A DNA stretch of 64,000 bases, taken from Spiroplasma endosymbiont of Amphimallon solstitiale (lineage in GTDB: Bacteria; Bacillota_I; Bacilli_A; Mycoplasmatales; VBWQ01). A program made the translations under genes and the position numbers. The stretch is taken from contig NZ_OZ034999.1 in NCBI RefSeq assembly GCF_964030965.1, forward strand, positions 806,001-870,000, given 5' to 3'. Position 1 is the stretch's first letter, and each line of letters starts with the position of its first letter. Below are positions 10,764 to 21,731 of this stretch, one piece after another. The notes beneath the pieces are model-generated. The model saw nothing but the letters and a program-made list of their open reading frames with translations, did not search any database and was not told the DNA's origin.

Positions 10764-12578
10764 ATGAGTATCGATAAAAAATACATTAGAAATTTTTCAA
10801 TTATTGCCCATATTGATCATGGTAAATCAACTTTGGCTGATCGTATTTTAGAATTAACTAATGCTGTTTCAAAAAGGGAAATGAAATGTCAATTGTTAGA
10901 TTCACTGTATTTAGAACGTGAACGTGGCATTACAATTAAACTAAATAGTGTACAACTTAAATATCAATCATTAGATGGTCATACTTATTTGCTTCACTTA
11001 ATTGATACTCCAGGTCATGTTGACTTTACTTATGAAGTATCGCGTAGTTTAGCAGCATGTGAGGGTGCCATTTTAGTAGTTGATGCTGCTCAGGGTATTG
11101 AAGCACAAACTTTAGCAAATGTATATTTAGCATTAGATAATGACTTAGAAATTATTCCTGTTATTAATAAAATAGATTTACCAAGTGCTGAACCAGAAAA
11201 AGTTAAAGAAGAAATTGAAAAAGTATTGGGTTTACCTGTTGATTATGCGCCTTTAATTTCTGCAAAAACAGGTATTAATATTCGTGATGTTTTAGAAGCA
11301 GTTATTAAATATATTCCTTATCCAATTGATGCTGATGATAATGAACCATTACGTGCTTTAATTTTTGATTCATTATATGATAAATATCGTGGAGTGATGG
11401 CATTTATTAGAATCAAAACTGGTGTAATTAAAGTTGGCGATAAAATAAGAATGATGTCAACTGGTGCTGAATATGAAATTACTGAATTAGGAGTACGCAC
11501 ACCAAAAGAAGAAAAGAGAGAAATGTTAACAGCTGGTGAAGTTGGTTGAATTAGTGGTGCAATTAAAATAATTAGTGATATTCATGTTGGTGATACGATT
11601 ACTAGTGTTATTAATCCTGCTGATGCACCATTACCAGGTTATAAAACTTTAAAACCAATGGTTTATTGTGGTTTATATCCAATTGATACTAATAAATATC
11701 AAGAATTAAAGGATGCATTATATAAAATTCAATTATCGGATGCCTCATTAATTTTTACTGCTGAAACATCACAAGCATTAGGTTTTGGTTTTCGTTGTGG
11801 TTTTTTAGGGTTATTACATATGGATGTTATTCAAGAGCGTTTAGAGCGTGAATATAATTTAGTTTTAATTTCAACAGCTCCTTCTGTAATTTATGAAGTA
11901 AATTTAACTAATGGTGAAAAGTTAATAATTGATAATCCAGCAAAATGACCAACTGTGCAGACAATTAAAAGTGTAGAAGAACCATTTGTGCAAGTAACAA
12001 TAATGACACCAGAACAATATGTTGGTGCATTGATGCAATTATGTCAGGATAAACGTGGAACTTATTTAGATTTAAAATATGCTGATAATTTACGAAGAAC
12101 TCTTATTTATAATATGCCACTGAATGAAATTGTCATTGATTTTTTTGATAAATTAAAATCAATATCAAAAGGTTATGCCTCATTAGATTATGAGTTAATT
12201 GGTTATCAGGAGAGTAAATTAGTGAAAATGGATATTTTATTAGCAGGTAATATTGTTGATGCATTATCTGTTATTGTTCATAAGGATTTTGCTTATGATC
12301 GTGGGCGTGTTTTATGTGAAAAATTAAAAAAATTAATTCCAAAACAAAATTTTGAAGTTGCTATTCAGGCTGCTATTAATAATAAAATTATTGCTCGTCA
12401 AACTGTGCAAGCAGTTAGAAAAGATGTTATTGCTAAATGTTATGGTGGTGATATTACAAGAAAAAGAAAACTTTTAGAAAAACAAAAAGAAGGAAAGAAA
12501 AAAATGAAATCGATTGGTAATGTTGAATTACCACCAGAAGCATTTCGTGCTGTTTTAAAAATAGATGAAGAAAATTAA
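10764..12578 (+). CDS. lepA: Elongation factor 4 (LepA)
   Basis: 604 residues, the normal length. A ribosome-bound translational GTPase that back-translocates stalled ribosomes. G motifs in order: AHIDHGKS (P-loop, about residues 14-21), [27 protein letters not shown]. The LepA-specific C-terminal domain is present ([17 protein letters not shown], ending [16 protein letters not shown]). ATG 10764 gives the standard [16 protein letters not shown] opening. Stands alone between two surface-protein regions and is followed by a weak hairpin. Confidence 0.97.
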
Positions 12579-12671
12579 AAAAGTATAAGTACTTGATTTG
12601 TATTTTTCTAAATTGAATTATTTTCATAAAGCATATTTTTAGATTAAAATCAGATTTCTCACAATTTTATG

Positions 12672-12863
12672 TTAAATATATAGTATTTTTTTTAATTCTG
12701 CAATTATTTCCATTTTAATTTTTATGTAATTTTTTTGCATTTCAATATTAATTAAATTCTCTTGAGTTTTTAAATGATTATTTTCTAAATTATTTTTAAT
12801 TATTGCGTGACACTCAATTTCTCTAGAGTAATTTTTAATCATATTTTTTATGTTATTAATCAT
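12672..12863 (-). CDS. Small hypothetical protein
   Basis: 63 residues, Asn/Lys/Ile-rich, predicted helical, no family recognised. Support: GGGGA ribosome site 7 bases ahead of the ATG and an extended -10 (TGATATAAT on the minus strand, 12913-12921) about 50 bases upstream. No homologue can be named, so it could be spurious. Confidence 0.45.
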   Translation of the reverse strand: MINNIKNMIKNYSREIECHAIIKNNLENNHLKTQENLINIEMQKNYIKIKMEIIAELKKILYI

Positions 12864-12912
12864 TTTATATTCCCCATTTCAAAGTTTTATAAATAATTTA
12901 TTTATATTTTTG

Positions 12913-12957
12913 ATTATATCATTTTATTTATAATTTTTATAAATAAAATGATATAAT
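12913..12957. promoter_or_regulatory. Perfect 20-bp inverted repeat made of two divergent promoters
   Basis: Arms 12913-12932 and 12938-12957 match perfectly around a 5-base loop. Each arm ends in TGATATAAT, an extended -10, so the palindrome holds two promoters pointing outward: left toward the gene starting at 12863, right into a MITE. The 17 bases 12941-12957 recur exactly at 13179-13195. Confidence 0.5.
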
Positions 12958-12961
12958 TTTC

Positions 12962-13124
12962 TTTTAATTTTTTAGAAAAGTAATTATACATGATAAAGTG
13001 TTATTTTTAGAGAATTTTTACACTAAATAATGTTACTTTTAACAAATTTTTAATTAAAAATAATATTTTAAGTGTAAATTGATGAATAATTTTTGGTCAT
13101 CCATACTTTTCTACATAATTAAAA
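12962..13124 (+). repeat. 163-bp MITE, copy 4
   Basis: Perfect 8-bp target duplication TAATTTTC at 12954-12961 and 13125-13132. Its two outermost left-end positions differ slightly from the other copies. It has been inserted just downstream of the rightward promoter of the palindrome. Confidence 0.9.
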
Positions 13125-13186
13125 TAATTTTCTATAATAAATCTAGTATTCATAGAAAAATAAATTAAAAGCAAGTTTAAATAAAA

Positions 13187-13195
13187 TGATATAAT
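13187..13195 (+). promoter_or_regulatory. Extended -10 promoter
   Basis: TGATATAAT about 90 bases ahead of the gene at 13285; identical to the box in the palindrome at 12949-12957. Confidence 0.45.
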
Positions 13196-13284
13196 AAAAA
13201 AACAATTCCCTAAGAAATTGATAAAATTTTAATTTATAATAAGTATATTAATAATAATTACTTAAATGCGGAGTAGGGGGTTAT

Positions 13285-13638
13285 GTGAAAATTTTATTAA
13301 AAATAATTGATTGTTTGAACCCAATTTCTATTTTTAAAAGTATTAAAAAGTATATAGAAAATAGAGCTAAGATTGAATCAAAATTAATTGATAAAGAAAA
13401 GCAAAGACAACATGAAAAAGATTTACAAGATTCTAGATTTAAACATGAATCACTTGAAAATGAAAAAGACAGAAAATTACAAAAAGAATTAGCTGAAGAA
13501 AAAAATAAAAGATTAGGGTTAATATTAGAAAATAAATTAATTATAAATAGACAAAATTATTATTTAAAACATGATAATAATCCTAAATTAGAATTGGAAC
13601 TTAAAAGAAAACGAATTAAAGGTAAAAAAATAAAGTAA
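13285..13638 (+). CDS. Hypothetical coiled-coil protein
   Basis: 117 residues. A hydrophobic N terminus (KILLKIIDCLNPISIF) is followed by about 80 residues of Lys/Glu/Gln heptad-like sequence, so a membrane-associated coiled coil is likely. Start is GTG 13285 with GGGGG just ahead; the overlapping ATG at 13283 gives a different, very short frame. No family recognised. Confidence 0.6.
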   Translation: MKILLKIIDCLNPISIFKSIKKYIENRAKIESKLIDKEKQRQHEKDLQDSRFKHESLENEKDRKLQKELAEEKNKRLGLILENKLIINRQNYYLKHDNNPKLELELKRKRIKGKKIK

Positions 13639-13669
13639 TATTGTATTTACAAAAATATGAGGTTAAAAT

Positions 13670-13678
13670 TGATATAAT
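13670..13678 (+). promoter_or_regulatory. Extended -10 promoter
   Basis: TGATATAAT 36 bases ahead of ATG 13714; third copy of the same box in this small region. Confidence 0.5.
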
Positions 13679-13713
13679 CACTCTATTGAAGGTAATTTTA
13701 AGGAGTTTTGATA

Positions 13714-14226
13714 ATGGATTTAAATATCAATAAAAATTTAAAAACAAAAATTTTAAATAATTTTTTAAATTTATTAGCAATTAATTTAGCAGATACTTAT
13801 TTAGAAACCTTAAAAAAATATAAATCAAAAGATGTAGATGAATTAGTATTAAATTTTTTAGATCAAATAGTTTATTTAGTCGATGAAGAAATTGATATAA
13901 CAAACGTTAAAAATAGTTCAAAAATATCAAAAATGAATACTAAACAAAAAGAAAAATTTAATAATGCTTTAAGAAAAGATAATAAATATCGAAAAATGTG
14001 TTCAGTTCTTAATTTTATATATCGAGTAATAAAAGAAGAAGAAACACAAGAGCAAGTATTCAATAATATATATCATTTTTATGAAAAATTTGATGCTGAA
14101 ACTTTAGAAATATTTTCTAATGATTATAAAGAAAAAGAAAAATTTGATTTTTTTAAAGAAATAAAATTAAAGTTAAAAAATAGTAATAGTTTTTTATATA
14201 AATCAAATTTACAAGCAAATATATAA
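13714..14226 (+). CDS. Hypothetical helical protein
   Basis: 170 residues, soluble, alpha-helical, Lys/Asn/Glu-rich, no TGA-Trp codon. No recognised domain. ATG 13714 lies 8 bases after AAGGAG and behind its own promoter; a perfect terminator follows, so this is a one-gene unit. Confidence 0.65.
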   Translation: MDLNINKNLKTKILNNFLNLLAINLADTYLETLKKYKSKDVDELVLNFLDQIVYLVDEEIDITNVKNSSKISKMNTKQKEKFNNALRKDNKYRKMCSVLNFIYRVIKEEETQEQVFNNIYHFYEKFDAETLEIFSNDYKEKEKFDFFKEIKLKLKNSNSFLYKSNLQANI

Positions 14227-14253
14227 GTTTAATATATTTATAAAGTATCTTTA

Positions 14254-14286
14254 AAAACATCTCTAATAAAATATTAGAGATGTTTT
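14254..14286 (+). terminator. Rho-independent terminator
   Basis: Perfect 14-bp arms (AAAACATCTCTAAT and complement) with a 5-base loop and TTTT at the end, 28 bases after the stop at 14226. Confidence 0.8.
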
Positions 14287-14385
14287 ATGAATAAACAAAA
14301 TTATAAAAAATTAAAATGATTTATAATTTTACTATTAAATTTTTCAATAAGTATTACAATTTTTTTAAAAAAAGAACTAACTTAA
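14287..14385 (+). CDS. Possible 32-residue membrane peptide
   Basis: Reads MNKQNYKKLKWF then a hydrophobic helix (IILLLNFSISITIFL) and a basic tail, in code 4. It starts directly after a terminator hairpin and has no ribosome site, so it may not be expressed. Confidence 0.25.
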
Positions 14386-14406
14386 AATTAGTTATTTTAA
14401 ATTAGA

Positions 14407-15373
14407 TTATTTATTTTTATATATTCCATCAGTAGTTGTTGCATAAATAGTAAAATTATTAGAATTATAAATCAATTCATTAATTGAATTAAGTTTATTT
14501 TCATAGAATAAAGTGAAGTTTTTTTCTTGATAACTTTTTCATATATTACCATCTTTATCACCAACTAAAAGCCCTGTTCCAAAAGTTATTACTGTTGTAT
14601 TTATTGTTTTTAAAGTTTGCTTATATGGTAAAAATTAGCAATAGTAACAGGTTTATAATAAACTTGTTTACTCTTGTTAGTAACAAAGACTGTTTCTTTA
14701 TTATCAACAGCAATACTTGTAATACCACCATCTTCTAGTTGCTCAACTAAATTAAAAGGATTACCCCCAATACTTTTAAAAATCATTCCTTCTGTATTAC
14801 CAGCATAAATTAAGCCATTTTTAGTTGTTTTTAAAACTGTAATGCTACCTGTTGCCCCATCTATTTTTTCTAATTCAGTTGTTGGACTTGAATTAGTATA
14901 TACCCCTTGATTTGTTCCTATATAAATATTATTTTCTTTGTCAAAAGTCATTGCTAATAATTGATGTGAACTTAAAGTATATTTTTCAGCAAGTTGATCA
15001 TTTTTAAGAATATAAACTTTTAATTCATTATTTTTTTCATTATAAGTTCCAACGTAAATTGTGCCATTAGCTGTTGTAATTAGTGATTTTATTTTATAAT
15101 CATAATTAAGTAAATTTATTTCTTCAAAAGATTGACCATTGTCACTTTTATAAACAATACCTTCATTATTAACAGCATAAGTTTGCTCACCCTTAAAAGT
15201 TAAACTATTAATTTCACCAGTAGTGCCTGTCATTTTGTTAAAACTAATTTTAGAAACATTGCTTTTATTTAAAAAGTAGTATTTTGATTGCTATTAATTA
15301 TTTTATTATTTGATAATATCATCCCTAAACTTGTAACAGTGGTAATTAATAATAACAATTGTTTAAATTTCAT
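14407..15373 (-). pseudogene. Exported beta-propeller protein gene, frameshifted
   Basis: The start at 15373 has a strong GGGGGA site and a signal peptide (KFKQLLLLITTVTSLGMIL) without a lipobox Cys. The body is a run of propeller blades with the IYVGT / IYIGTNQGVY / LIYAGNTEGMIFKS pattern typical of regulator-type or sialidase-like propellers. Two frame changes are seen: near residue 34 (…NQNTTF then a stop, the blades continue in another frame) and near 14630 in a T-rich stretch, after which GLLVGDKDGNIWKS and IYATTTDGIYKNK continue in a third frame. Likely a surface or secreted binding protein now lost; sequencing error at homopolymers cannot be excluded. Confidence 0.7.
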
Positions 15374-15651
15374 TTTTATTCCCCCTTTTTTTTAAAAATT
15401 AAATTAAGATTTAGCAAAAATACATTATTTTTTGTATTTGTTTTTTGGTAAATCTTAATTTAAGTTTATATTTGCAAAAAATAATATACAATAAAAAATC
15501 TAAAAAAATGTGAATTACAATTACACTTTATCAAAATTATATATGTAATATGTATTGTTTGCCTTTATTTATATTGTGATTCTTAGTTAGTTATGGTATT
15601 CTATTATGGTATTCTATATTAAAAGATGGTCTTGTAAGTGAGGTGTTTATT

Positions 15652-16833
15652 ATGTTAAATTTAGATTTTGTTGGACCTCACGGCATTACTGATACTTATG
15701 GTGGATGATTTCATGTTTATGCATTTGCTATTATGTCAGGTATTTTTGCTTCAATTATTGCTTCTTGAGTAAAATTTAAACGTTATCGTGTTCCTACTGA
15801 TTCTTTAGCATGATCAATAATATTTATTATTCCTGCTTCATTATTTGGTGCTAGTTTTCTTGGCAAGGATGATCCTGATAAGTCAATTAGTTTTTTTGAA
15901 AAATTTGCATTTTGAAAACCAGGGATGTCTATTCATGGTGGTGTTTTATTTGGCATTATTGCTGGTGCAATTATTTTTTACTTTGTTGGTCGTAAGTATA
16001 AAATATCATTATGAATATATGGCGATTTAATTATTCCTAATATTTTATTAGGACAGGTATTAGGACGTTGAGGCAATTTCTTTAATCATGAATTACTTGG
16101 TAATGTTGTAAGTTATGATTCATTATCATGATTACCTGCTTTTATTCGTGATAATTGTTTTAAATTAATTGGTGAACCAAGTGGTAATCCCGAAACGATT
16201 AATGGTGAAATTGTTTATCGTGCACCAATATTTCTTTATGAATCAATTGCTAATTTAGGGTTATGATTAGTGATTACACTTGTTGTTCCAAATCTTGGTA
16301 AATGATTTGGTAAAAAGCCATGAAAAGTAGAGCCAGATAAGTTTCAATTTGATTTTAAAGATAATTTTAAATACTGAGGAAAAATAACTTTTAATCCAAA
16401 ATATTGAAATAAAGTAAATCGTGACCCAAAGCATTTGACTTGAACTAAAATGTGAAATGAAGTTTACTATTATAATCAAGTACCAAAAAATGTAGTAAAT
16501 AAAGCATTATCAGAAGTCAAACCTTCTGGTAAGAAAATTAATGATTATATAAATAAAAGCAAAAAACTTTATGAAATAAATAATCCACATCATTATCGAA
16601 TGATGCATGCAGGTGTTCAAATGGGACTTTACTTTTTTGGATGAAATTTAATTAGATTTATTTTAGAGTTACAGCGCCCACCAGAAGATTTATTTTTAAT
16701 TAATCGTCCAATCCTTGATTATACAATTTTATTATTGATTACTTTCTTTGGTCTGTTTCTAGCAATATTTGCACAATTTGTTGCAGCAAAATATTTACGT
16801 AGCGAAGGATGAACATATGAAAAAGAATATTAA
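15652..16833 (+). CDS. lgt: Prolipoprotein diacylglyceryl transferase
   Basis: 393 residues, at least seven hydrophobic helices. It adds diacylglyceryl to the lipobox Cys of exported lipoproteins, the first step in anchoring the several lipoproteins of this window. Motifs: MSIHGGVLFGI (catalytic His region) and the Lgt signature GQVLGRWGNFFNHE. A long lysine/Trp-rich insert (about residues 215-310) and a late HHYRMMHAGVQ match the long mollicute form. Many Trp are UGA. RBS GTGAGGTG ahead of ATG 15652. Confidence 0.94.
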
Positions 16834-16848
16834 TAATATTCTTTTTTA
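16821..16848 (+). terminator. Terminator overlapping the end of lgt
   Basis: AAAAGAATATT / AATATTCTTTT hairpin followed by TTATT; it includes the last codons and the stop of lgt. Confidence 0.7.
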
Positions 16849-16956
16849 TTATTAAAATAATTATTATAACAGAAAATAAGCTATTAAATAGATAATATTA
16901 ATTAGATTTGGTGTTTTTGTTATAATATTTATATACTAATGTATGAGGTGAAGTTA

Positions 16957-17265
16957 GTGTTAGCAGTAGTAAGTGATGATAGTAGTACTAATACCATTAA
17001 GTTTTTAGGTTTTGAGATTCCAATTACTACTTTTTTATATTCAATGGGTGGGTTAGCACTTTTGATTTTTCTGTTATTATTATCAATTTTATTAATAATG
17101 TATTTACGCAAAAGGATTTCTATTAAAGGATACTTAAGTTTAGAAGAAAAAGATTATCAATTTGAAGATAAAATTTTGGAAATTGAACATGAAATTGCCA
17201 AATTACAAAGAAAATTTTATTCAAGTAAATATATTTCTAAAAAGACAAAAAAATATTTTAACTAA
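16957..17265 (+). CDS. Hypothetical single-pass membrane protein
   Basis: About 102 residues: a short N-terminal part, a strong transmembrane helix (YSMGGLALLIFLLLLSILLI), then a basic and coiled C-terminal domain facing the cytoplasm. GTG 16957 is chosen because GAGGTGA lies 7 bases ahead; ATG 16939 in the same frame would place that site inside the gene. Followed 19 bases later by an MSC_0882-like gene, probably one operon. Confidence 0.55.
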   Translation: MLAVVSDDSSTNTIKFLGFEIPITTFLYSMGGLALLIFLLLLSILLIMYLRKRISIKGYLSLEEKDYQFEDKILEIEHEIAKLQRKFYSSKYISKKTKKYFN

Positions 17266-17284
17266 TTAAATGTAGGTGATGTAT

Positions 17285-18343
17285 ATGTCTAAAATAAAAT
17301 TTAAATTATTTGATAAATTTTTTTCACAAAAAAATAGGTTATCAGATAAAGAAAGTTATCAAAAATCAACTAATAATAACACTTATTTTAGCAATGTTGT
17401 ACCACCAATTAATAAAAATAAAGAAAATATTCATAATTCTGATTTTAATGAAAACGATTATAATGAAAAAAATTATGATGGTAAAAATATACAAGTTACT
17501 AGTTCTTATATAATACCTTTACAAGAAAAAAAGACAGTGCCGATCAATGAAAACTTTACTAAAGAAAAAGATATGTATTATGATCAACCACAAACATTTA
17601 ATACTATGGAAATAGTTAGTTATAAAAATAGTTTTAAAATTCCAAAACCAATTAGCAGAGAAATTAAATCAGAGAAGCTAAAACAATTGATTTTATTATT
17701 TATTGGTGTTATGACATTAATTATTGCTTCAACTTTTATTGGTTTATATTTTGGTATGATTAACATAAAAATTATTCCTCATCCTGTAATTACTATTCCA
17801 TTAGCGATTATTGCTCTTACTATTATTTTAATTAATATTATTGAATTTGTGACATTAAGAAGAGAAGTGGATTTATATATTGAAAGAACACTAAAAGGGT
17901 CACTATTACCTCCTAATTTTATAATTAGAAATTATCGTAAAATTCATGCTAACTTGATAATTATTAATTGAATAAGTATTAGTAGTTATATTGTTCTTGG
18001 TATTATTATTGGCATTATGTTTTTGATTAGTGGTCAGAAATTAACTTTTATTATTCAAAAATGAACAGTTAATGTTCCTGATATTATTAAAGATGCAATA
18101 ACTTTAACAATTATTTTAGGTGTTATTTTCTTTATTCATATGATTAATATTGTTATTTTTAAATTTCGTAAACGTAATATTATAAGTTATTATGGCTATG
18201 AAATTATTAATCCACAAGAGTTAAATCAATACAAAAAAAAGATAAATAGAATATGTATGATTATTACTATTGGTTTTACTGCTTTAATATTTTTTGCAAT
18301 TGTTATTCCAATATTTGTATTAAAAAGACGAAAGAAAAAGTAA
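17285..18343 (+). CDS. MSC_0882-like mollicute membrane protein
   Basis: 352 residues. A polar Asn-rich cytoplasmic N terminus of about 130 residues, then four transmembrane helices in two pairs (about 140-200 and 225-345) with a conserved-looking RNYRKIHANL linker and a basic RKRRKKK-type end. This is the layout of the MSC_0882 family found across mollicutes; function unknown. ATG 17285 sits 6 bases after TAGGTGA. A 130-bp inverted copy of its 3' part lies 650 bases downstream. Confidence 0.6.
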
Positions 18344-18685
18344 TTATTAAAAAATTAAGAAACATTATTTAATAAACTTAATTTATGAAAAAATATATTG
18401 ATTATATTTTTTTGAAAGTTTAGTATATAAACTATAAACTTAAAATAAATTTTTTAACCTATTTTTATTTGAAATAATAGGTTTTATTAAAATTTATGTT
18501 GAAAATATAGACAAAGATAGTACATTTAAAAAAATCTTTAGAAATAAATTTAATAAAATCCTTTTGCTATTGACTTGAGTACTATTGTCGACTATATGAA
18601 TATTACTTGTGATTTAGAACATATTTTAAATTATACTAAAAATTGATTCAAATTTAATGTCAGATATTAACCAGAAATTAAGTTA

Positions 18686-18729
18686 AATATACAATAAAAT
18701 TATTTATATAACTAATTTTATTGTATATT
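18686..18729. terminator. 17-bp perfect inverted repeat, terminator-like
   Basis: AATATACAATAAAATTA and its exact complement around a 10-base loop. No gene ends close by, so it may be a remnant. Confidence 0.4.
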
Positions 18730-18879
18730 TTAAAAATTAGTTTAATATATATATATATATATACTTAAAATTAAGAAAAAGTTATTAGAAAATTGAAAAT
18801 AGAGATTTTATAAAAAATATATTTAATACATTACAACAAAAATTTATTTATATTAACAAAAATAGAGAAGAAATATAAA

Positions 18880-19270
18880 CTAATTAAGTAATTTATTAGA
18901 ATAAAATATTATAAAAATCACCAAAAAAGCAAAACCAATAGTAATCATACATATTCTATTTATCTTTTTTTTGTATTGATTTAACTCTTGTGGATTAATA
19001 ATTTCATAGCCATAATAACTTATAATATTATGTTTACGAAATTTAAAAATAGTAATATTATTCAGTAAAAAAGAAAAAAATATAATAAAAAATCAAATAA
19101 TAATTAAATAACAAAAATAAGTAATAGAATAATTTCAAAAATGAGAATTTTTATTAAAAATGCTGTTTTAATACTTAAGAAATTTAAAATGATTATTGAA
19201 AAATATCGAAATCGCAAAAAGAAATTTGTTTTATGAATCAACTTAATTGAAATTTATAAGAATCTATCTT
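18880..19270 (-). pseudogene. Decayed inverted copy of the MSC_0882-like gene 3' region
   Basis: Positions 18931-19061 on the minus strand match 18146-18277 with few changes: both encode KFRK-NIISYYGYEIINPQE and on to INRICM, and the copy lacks three bases in the following TT-rich part. Upstream on the minus strand (to about 19270) the reading is hydrophobic but broken by several stops. It is a paralogue remnant or an inverted duplication. Confidence 0.65.
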
Positions 19271-20048
19271 TCATTTATATATAATTTTTTTGTTTTTTAA
19301 TTTCATTATTTCTATATTTTAGTGCTTACAAGAAAGTATAATTAAAATAATTTCTATACTTTTTGATTACTAAAATAAATTATTATTTTGAGAATACAAA
19401 CATTTGGAAATAATACCCATTTATGTACTATTAAATAGTATTTAAAAGGATTGATAGTTGCTAATGTTAAGATATTTAGTTATATTTTTTCTTTATTTAT
19501 AAAATATAAAGTATGTTATCTTTATCAGTAGAACTTATAGCAGTAACTTGAATAATTTTATGAAATGTATTTAAGATGATATAGTATTTTAAATATAGTT
19601 TAATTAAGGATTTTGATTTAATTAAAATAAATAGTGGATAAAATTAAATTTATCAAGAAGCTATAAAATTATATGAACATTTACTACTAAAAGTAAGGAG
19701 ATATAATTACTTAATATATACAGATGAATTTACAAAATAGATATTATTTTTATATCAAATAGTAAAAAAATATTTTATCTTATTAAATAATACTAATTAC
19801 TTATAAATGAATTAAATAATTTCCTAAATTAGAAATTTAAAAGCATAATAAATTTATTAAATATATAAATCAATATATCATATTTTGCAATTATGATAAT
19901 TATGAATGATATAAAAGAATACATTCTAAATTTTAAAAATTACCAATATCATACAAATTAAAACTTATAAAAATTATCCAGTAATTAAAACGAATCACAC
20001 ATTATTTTTAAATATTTAACTAAAATTAAGTGTTAGGAGGTATCAAAA

Positions 20049-21731
20049 ATGAAATATTTTAGTCCAAGTTATTGAATTAAATTGTGAGTTTTAAGCGCTC
20101 AACTTTTTACTTCTGAAAATCAAGGTATTGATGATAAGTTAACCTTTAATACAAATATTAAAGATTGAACTAGTGAAAATGCTACTTATATATCATTAAT
20201 AGAAAATCAAGAATCAAATTTTAAAGTATGAGAAAAAAATTTAACTCTAAAAATACAAAAAAATATAAATATATTAAATCAATCACTTAATAGAGAAAAA
20301 ATTTTATCATTTACCATTGAAGAAATTTCATGAATTAAACCATGACAAATTCAAAAAATTACTCCTAAACAGATTTCATGATTTACACAACAGCAAATTT
20401 TGTGATTTACACCTTGACAAATTAAATGATTTTCCAAACCTCAACTTCAAGCGTTTACAGAAAATCAAATTCAAGCATTTGTAGATATTCAGATTCAAGC
20501 ATTTACAAAAGAACAAATTCAATCATTTACATCCGATCAAATTTCATGATTTAAATCTACACAAGTTTTGTGATTTACACCTTGACAAATTAAATGATTT
20601 TCCAAACCTCAACTTCAAGCGTTTACAGAAAATCAAATTCAAGCATTTGTAGATATTCAGATTCAAGCATTTACAAAAGAACAAATTCAATCATTTACAT
20701 CCGATCAAATTTCATGATTTAAATCTACACAAGTTTTGTGATTTACACCTTGACAAATTAAATGATTTTCCAAACCTCAACTTCAAGCGTTTACAGAAAA
20801 TCAAATTCAAGCATTTGTAGATATTCAGATTCAAGCATTTACAAAAGAACAAATTCAATCATTTACATCCGATCAAATTTCATGATTTAAATCTACACAA
20901 GTTTTGTGATTTACATCTTCGCAAATTCAATCTTTTTTGCCAGAACAAATTCAATTTTTTAATGATAATCAGGTTAAAATATTTACTTCTGAACAGATTT
21001 CATGATTTACTGAAGAACAAATTCAAGCATTTACGCTTCTTCAAATTTCGTGATTTGCAAAACAGCAAATTTCATTTTTTACATTTGAACAGATTCATTT
21101 TTTTACAAAAGATCAAATTCAATCATTTACATCCGATCAAATTTCATGATTTAAATCTACACAAGTTTTGTGATTTACATCTTCGCAAATTCAATCACTT
21201 ACACCTTGACAAATTCAAAGCTTTATCAAAGAACAGTTTGAAGCATTTACATCACATCAAGTTCCATGATTTAAACGAATACAAACTATATGATTTGTTC
21301 CTGAACAAGTTCAAATACTTATACCTAAGCAAATTCAAGCGTTTACAATTGAACAAATTAATTGAATTCATAGAGTTCAGATTCAAGTATTTACTGAGGT
21401 TCAGATTCAAGCATTGACATTGAAACAAATTTCATGATTTACATCTTGACAAATTCAAGCATTTGGTGAACAACAAATTCAAAGCTTTATCAAAAATCAA
21501 ATTTCATGATTTACTCCTGAACAAATTTTATTTTTTACTTCTGAACAGATTTCATGATTTAGTTCTGAACAGATTTCGTGATTTACTGAACAACAAGTTA
21601 GAATGCTAACCAAGCAACAAATTCAGTCATTGACAGAAAACCAAATTAAAGCATTTACTGAACAACAAATTCCAGTATTTACACCTTTCCAAATTTCATG
21701 ATTTACAAAAGAGCAAATTAATCATTTCTAA
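20049..21731 (+). CDS. Octapeptide-repeat protein (FTxEQIQA type)
   Basis: 560 residues to the first stop. After a unique 85-residue N terminus (KYFSPSYWIKLWVLSAQLFT…) the rest is an 8-residue repeat: F/W-T-x-x-Q-I-x-A/S/W, with Phe, Trp or Leu at the fixed hydrophobic place; nearly every Trp is UGA. A GlnIle core every eight residues suggests a helical or solenoid rod; similar LTxEQIxALT arrays occur in large adhesin-like proteins. RBS AGGAGGT is ideal. The repeat pattern goes on for about 300 bases past the stop in another frame (to about 22035), after one lost base near 21715, so the original was about 100 residues longer. No clear signal peptide. A relative, split by insertions, lies at 31728-37028. 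Confidence 0.7.
20404..20907 (+). repeat. Three 168-bp tandem repeats in the octapeptide-repeat gene
   Basis: A 168-bp unit (seven octads) occurs three times in a row with a period of exactly 168, apparently identical by eye. Identity at DNA level, against variable octads elsewhere, means recent amplification; a multiple of 24 keeps the frame. Confidence 0.88.

Larger units (their letters stand above)
18344..20048. other. Gene-poor 1.7-kb stretch with decayed sequence
   Basis: No frame longer than about 60 codons with a ribosome site. Holds a hairpin (AACCTATT / AATAGGTT at about 18457), a 17-bp inverted repeat (18686-18729), a short TA run (about 18750-18763) and a decayed inverted copy of the MSC_0882-like gene end. 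The rest shows nothing I can identify. Confidence 0.6.

Noticed and set aside
13872-14063. Minus-strand frame inside the 13714 gene
   Set aside because: No start signal, Ser/Phe-rich, typical antisense of a Lys/Glu-rich helix.
20404-20907. CRISPR-like regular repeats
   Set aside because: The units are contiguous, coding, of 24 and 168 bp, and no spacers or cas genes are near.
20962-21417. Long open frame rich in LHLNRF-type repeats
   Set aside because: It is the shadow of the octapeptide-repeat gene in another frame; a 24-bp repeat keeps every frame open if the unit has no stop there. No start signal.
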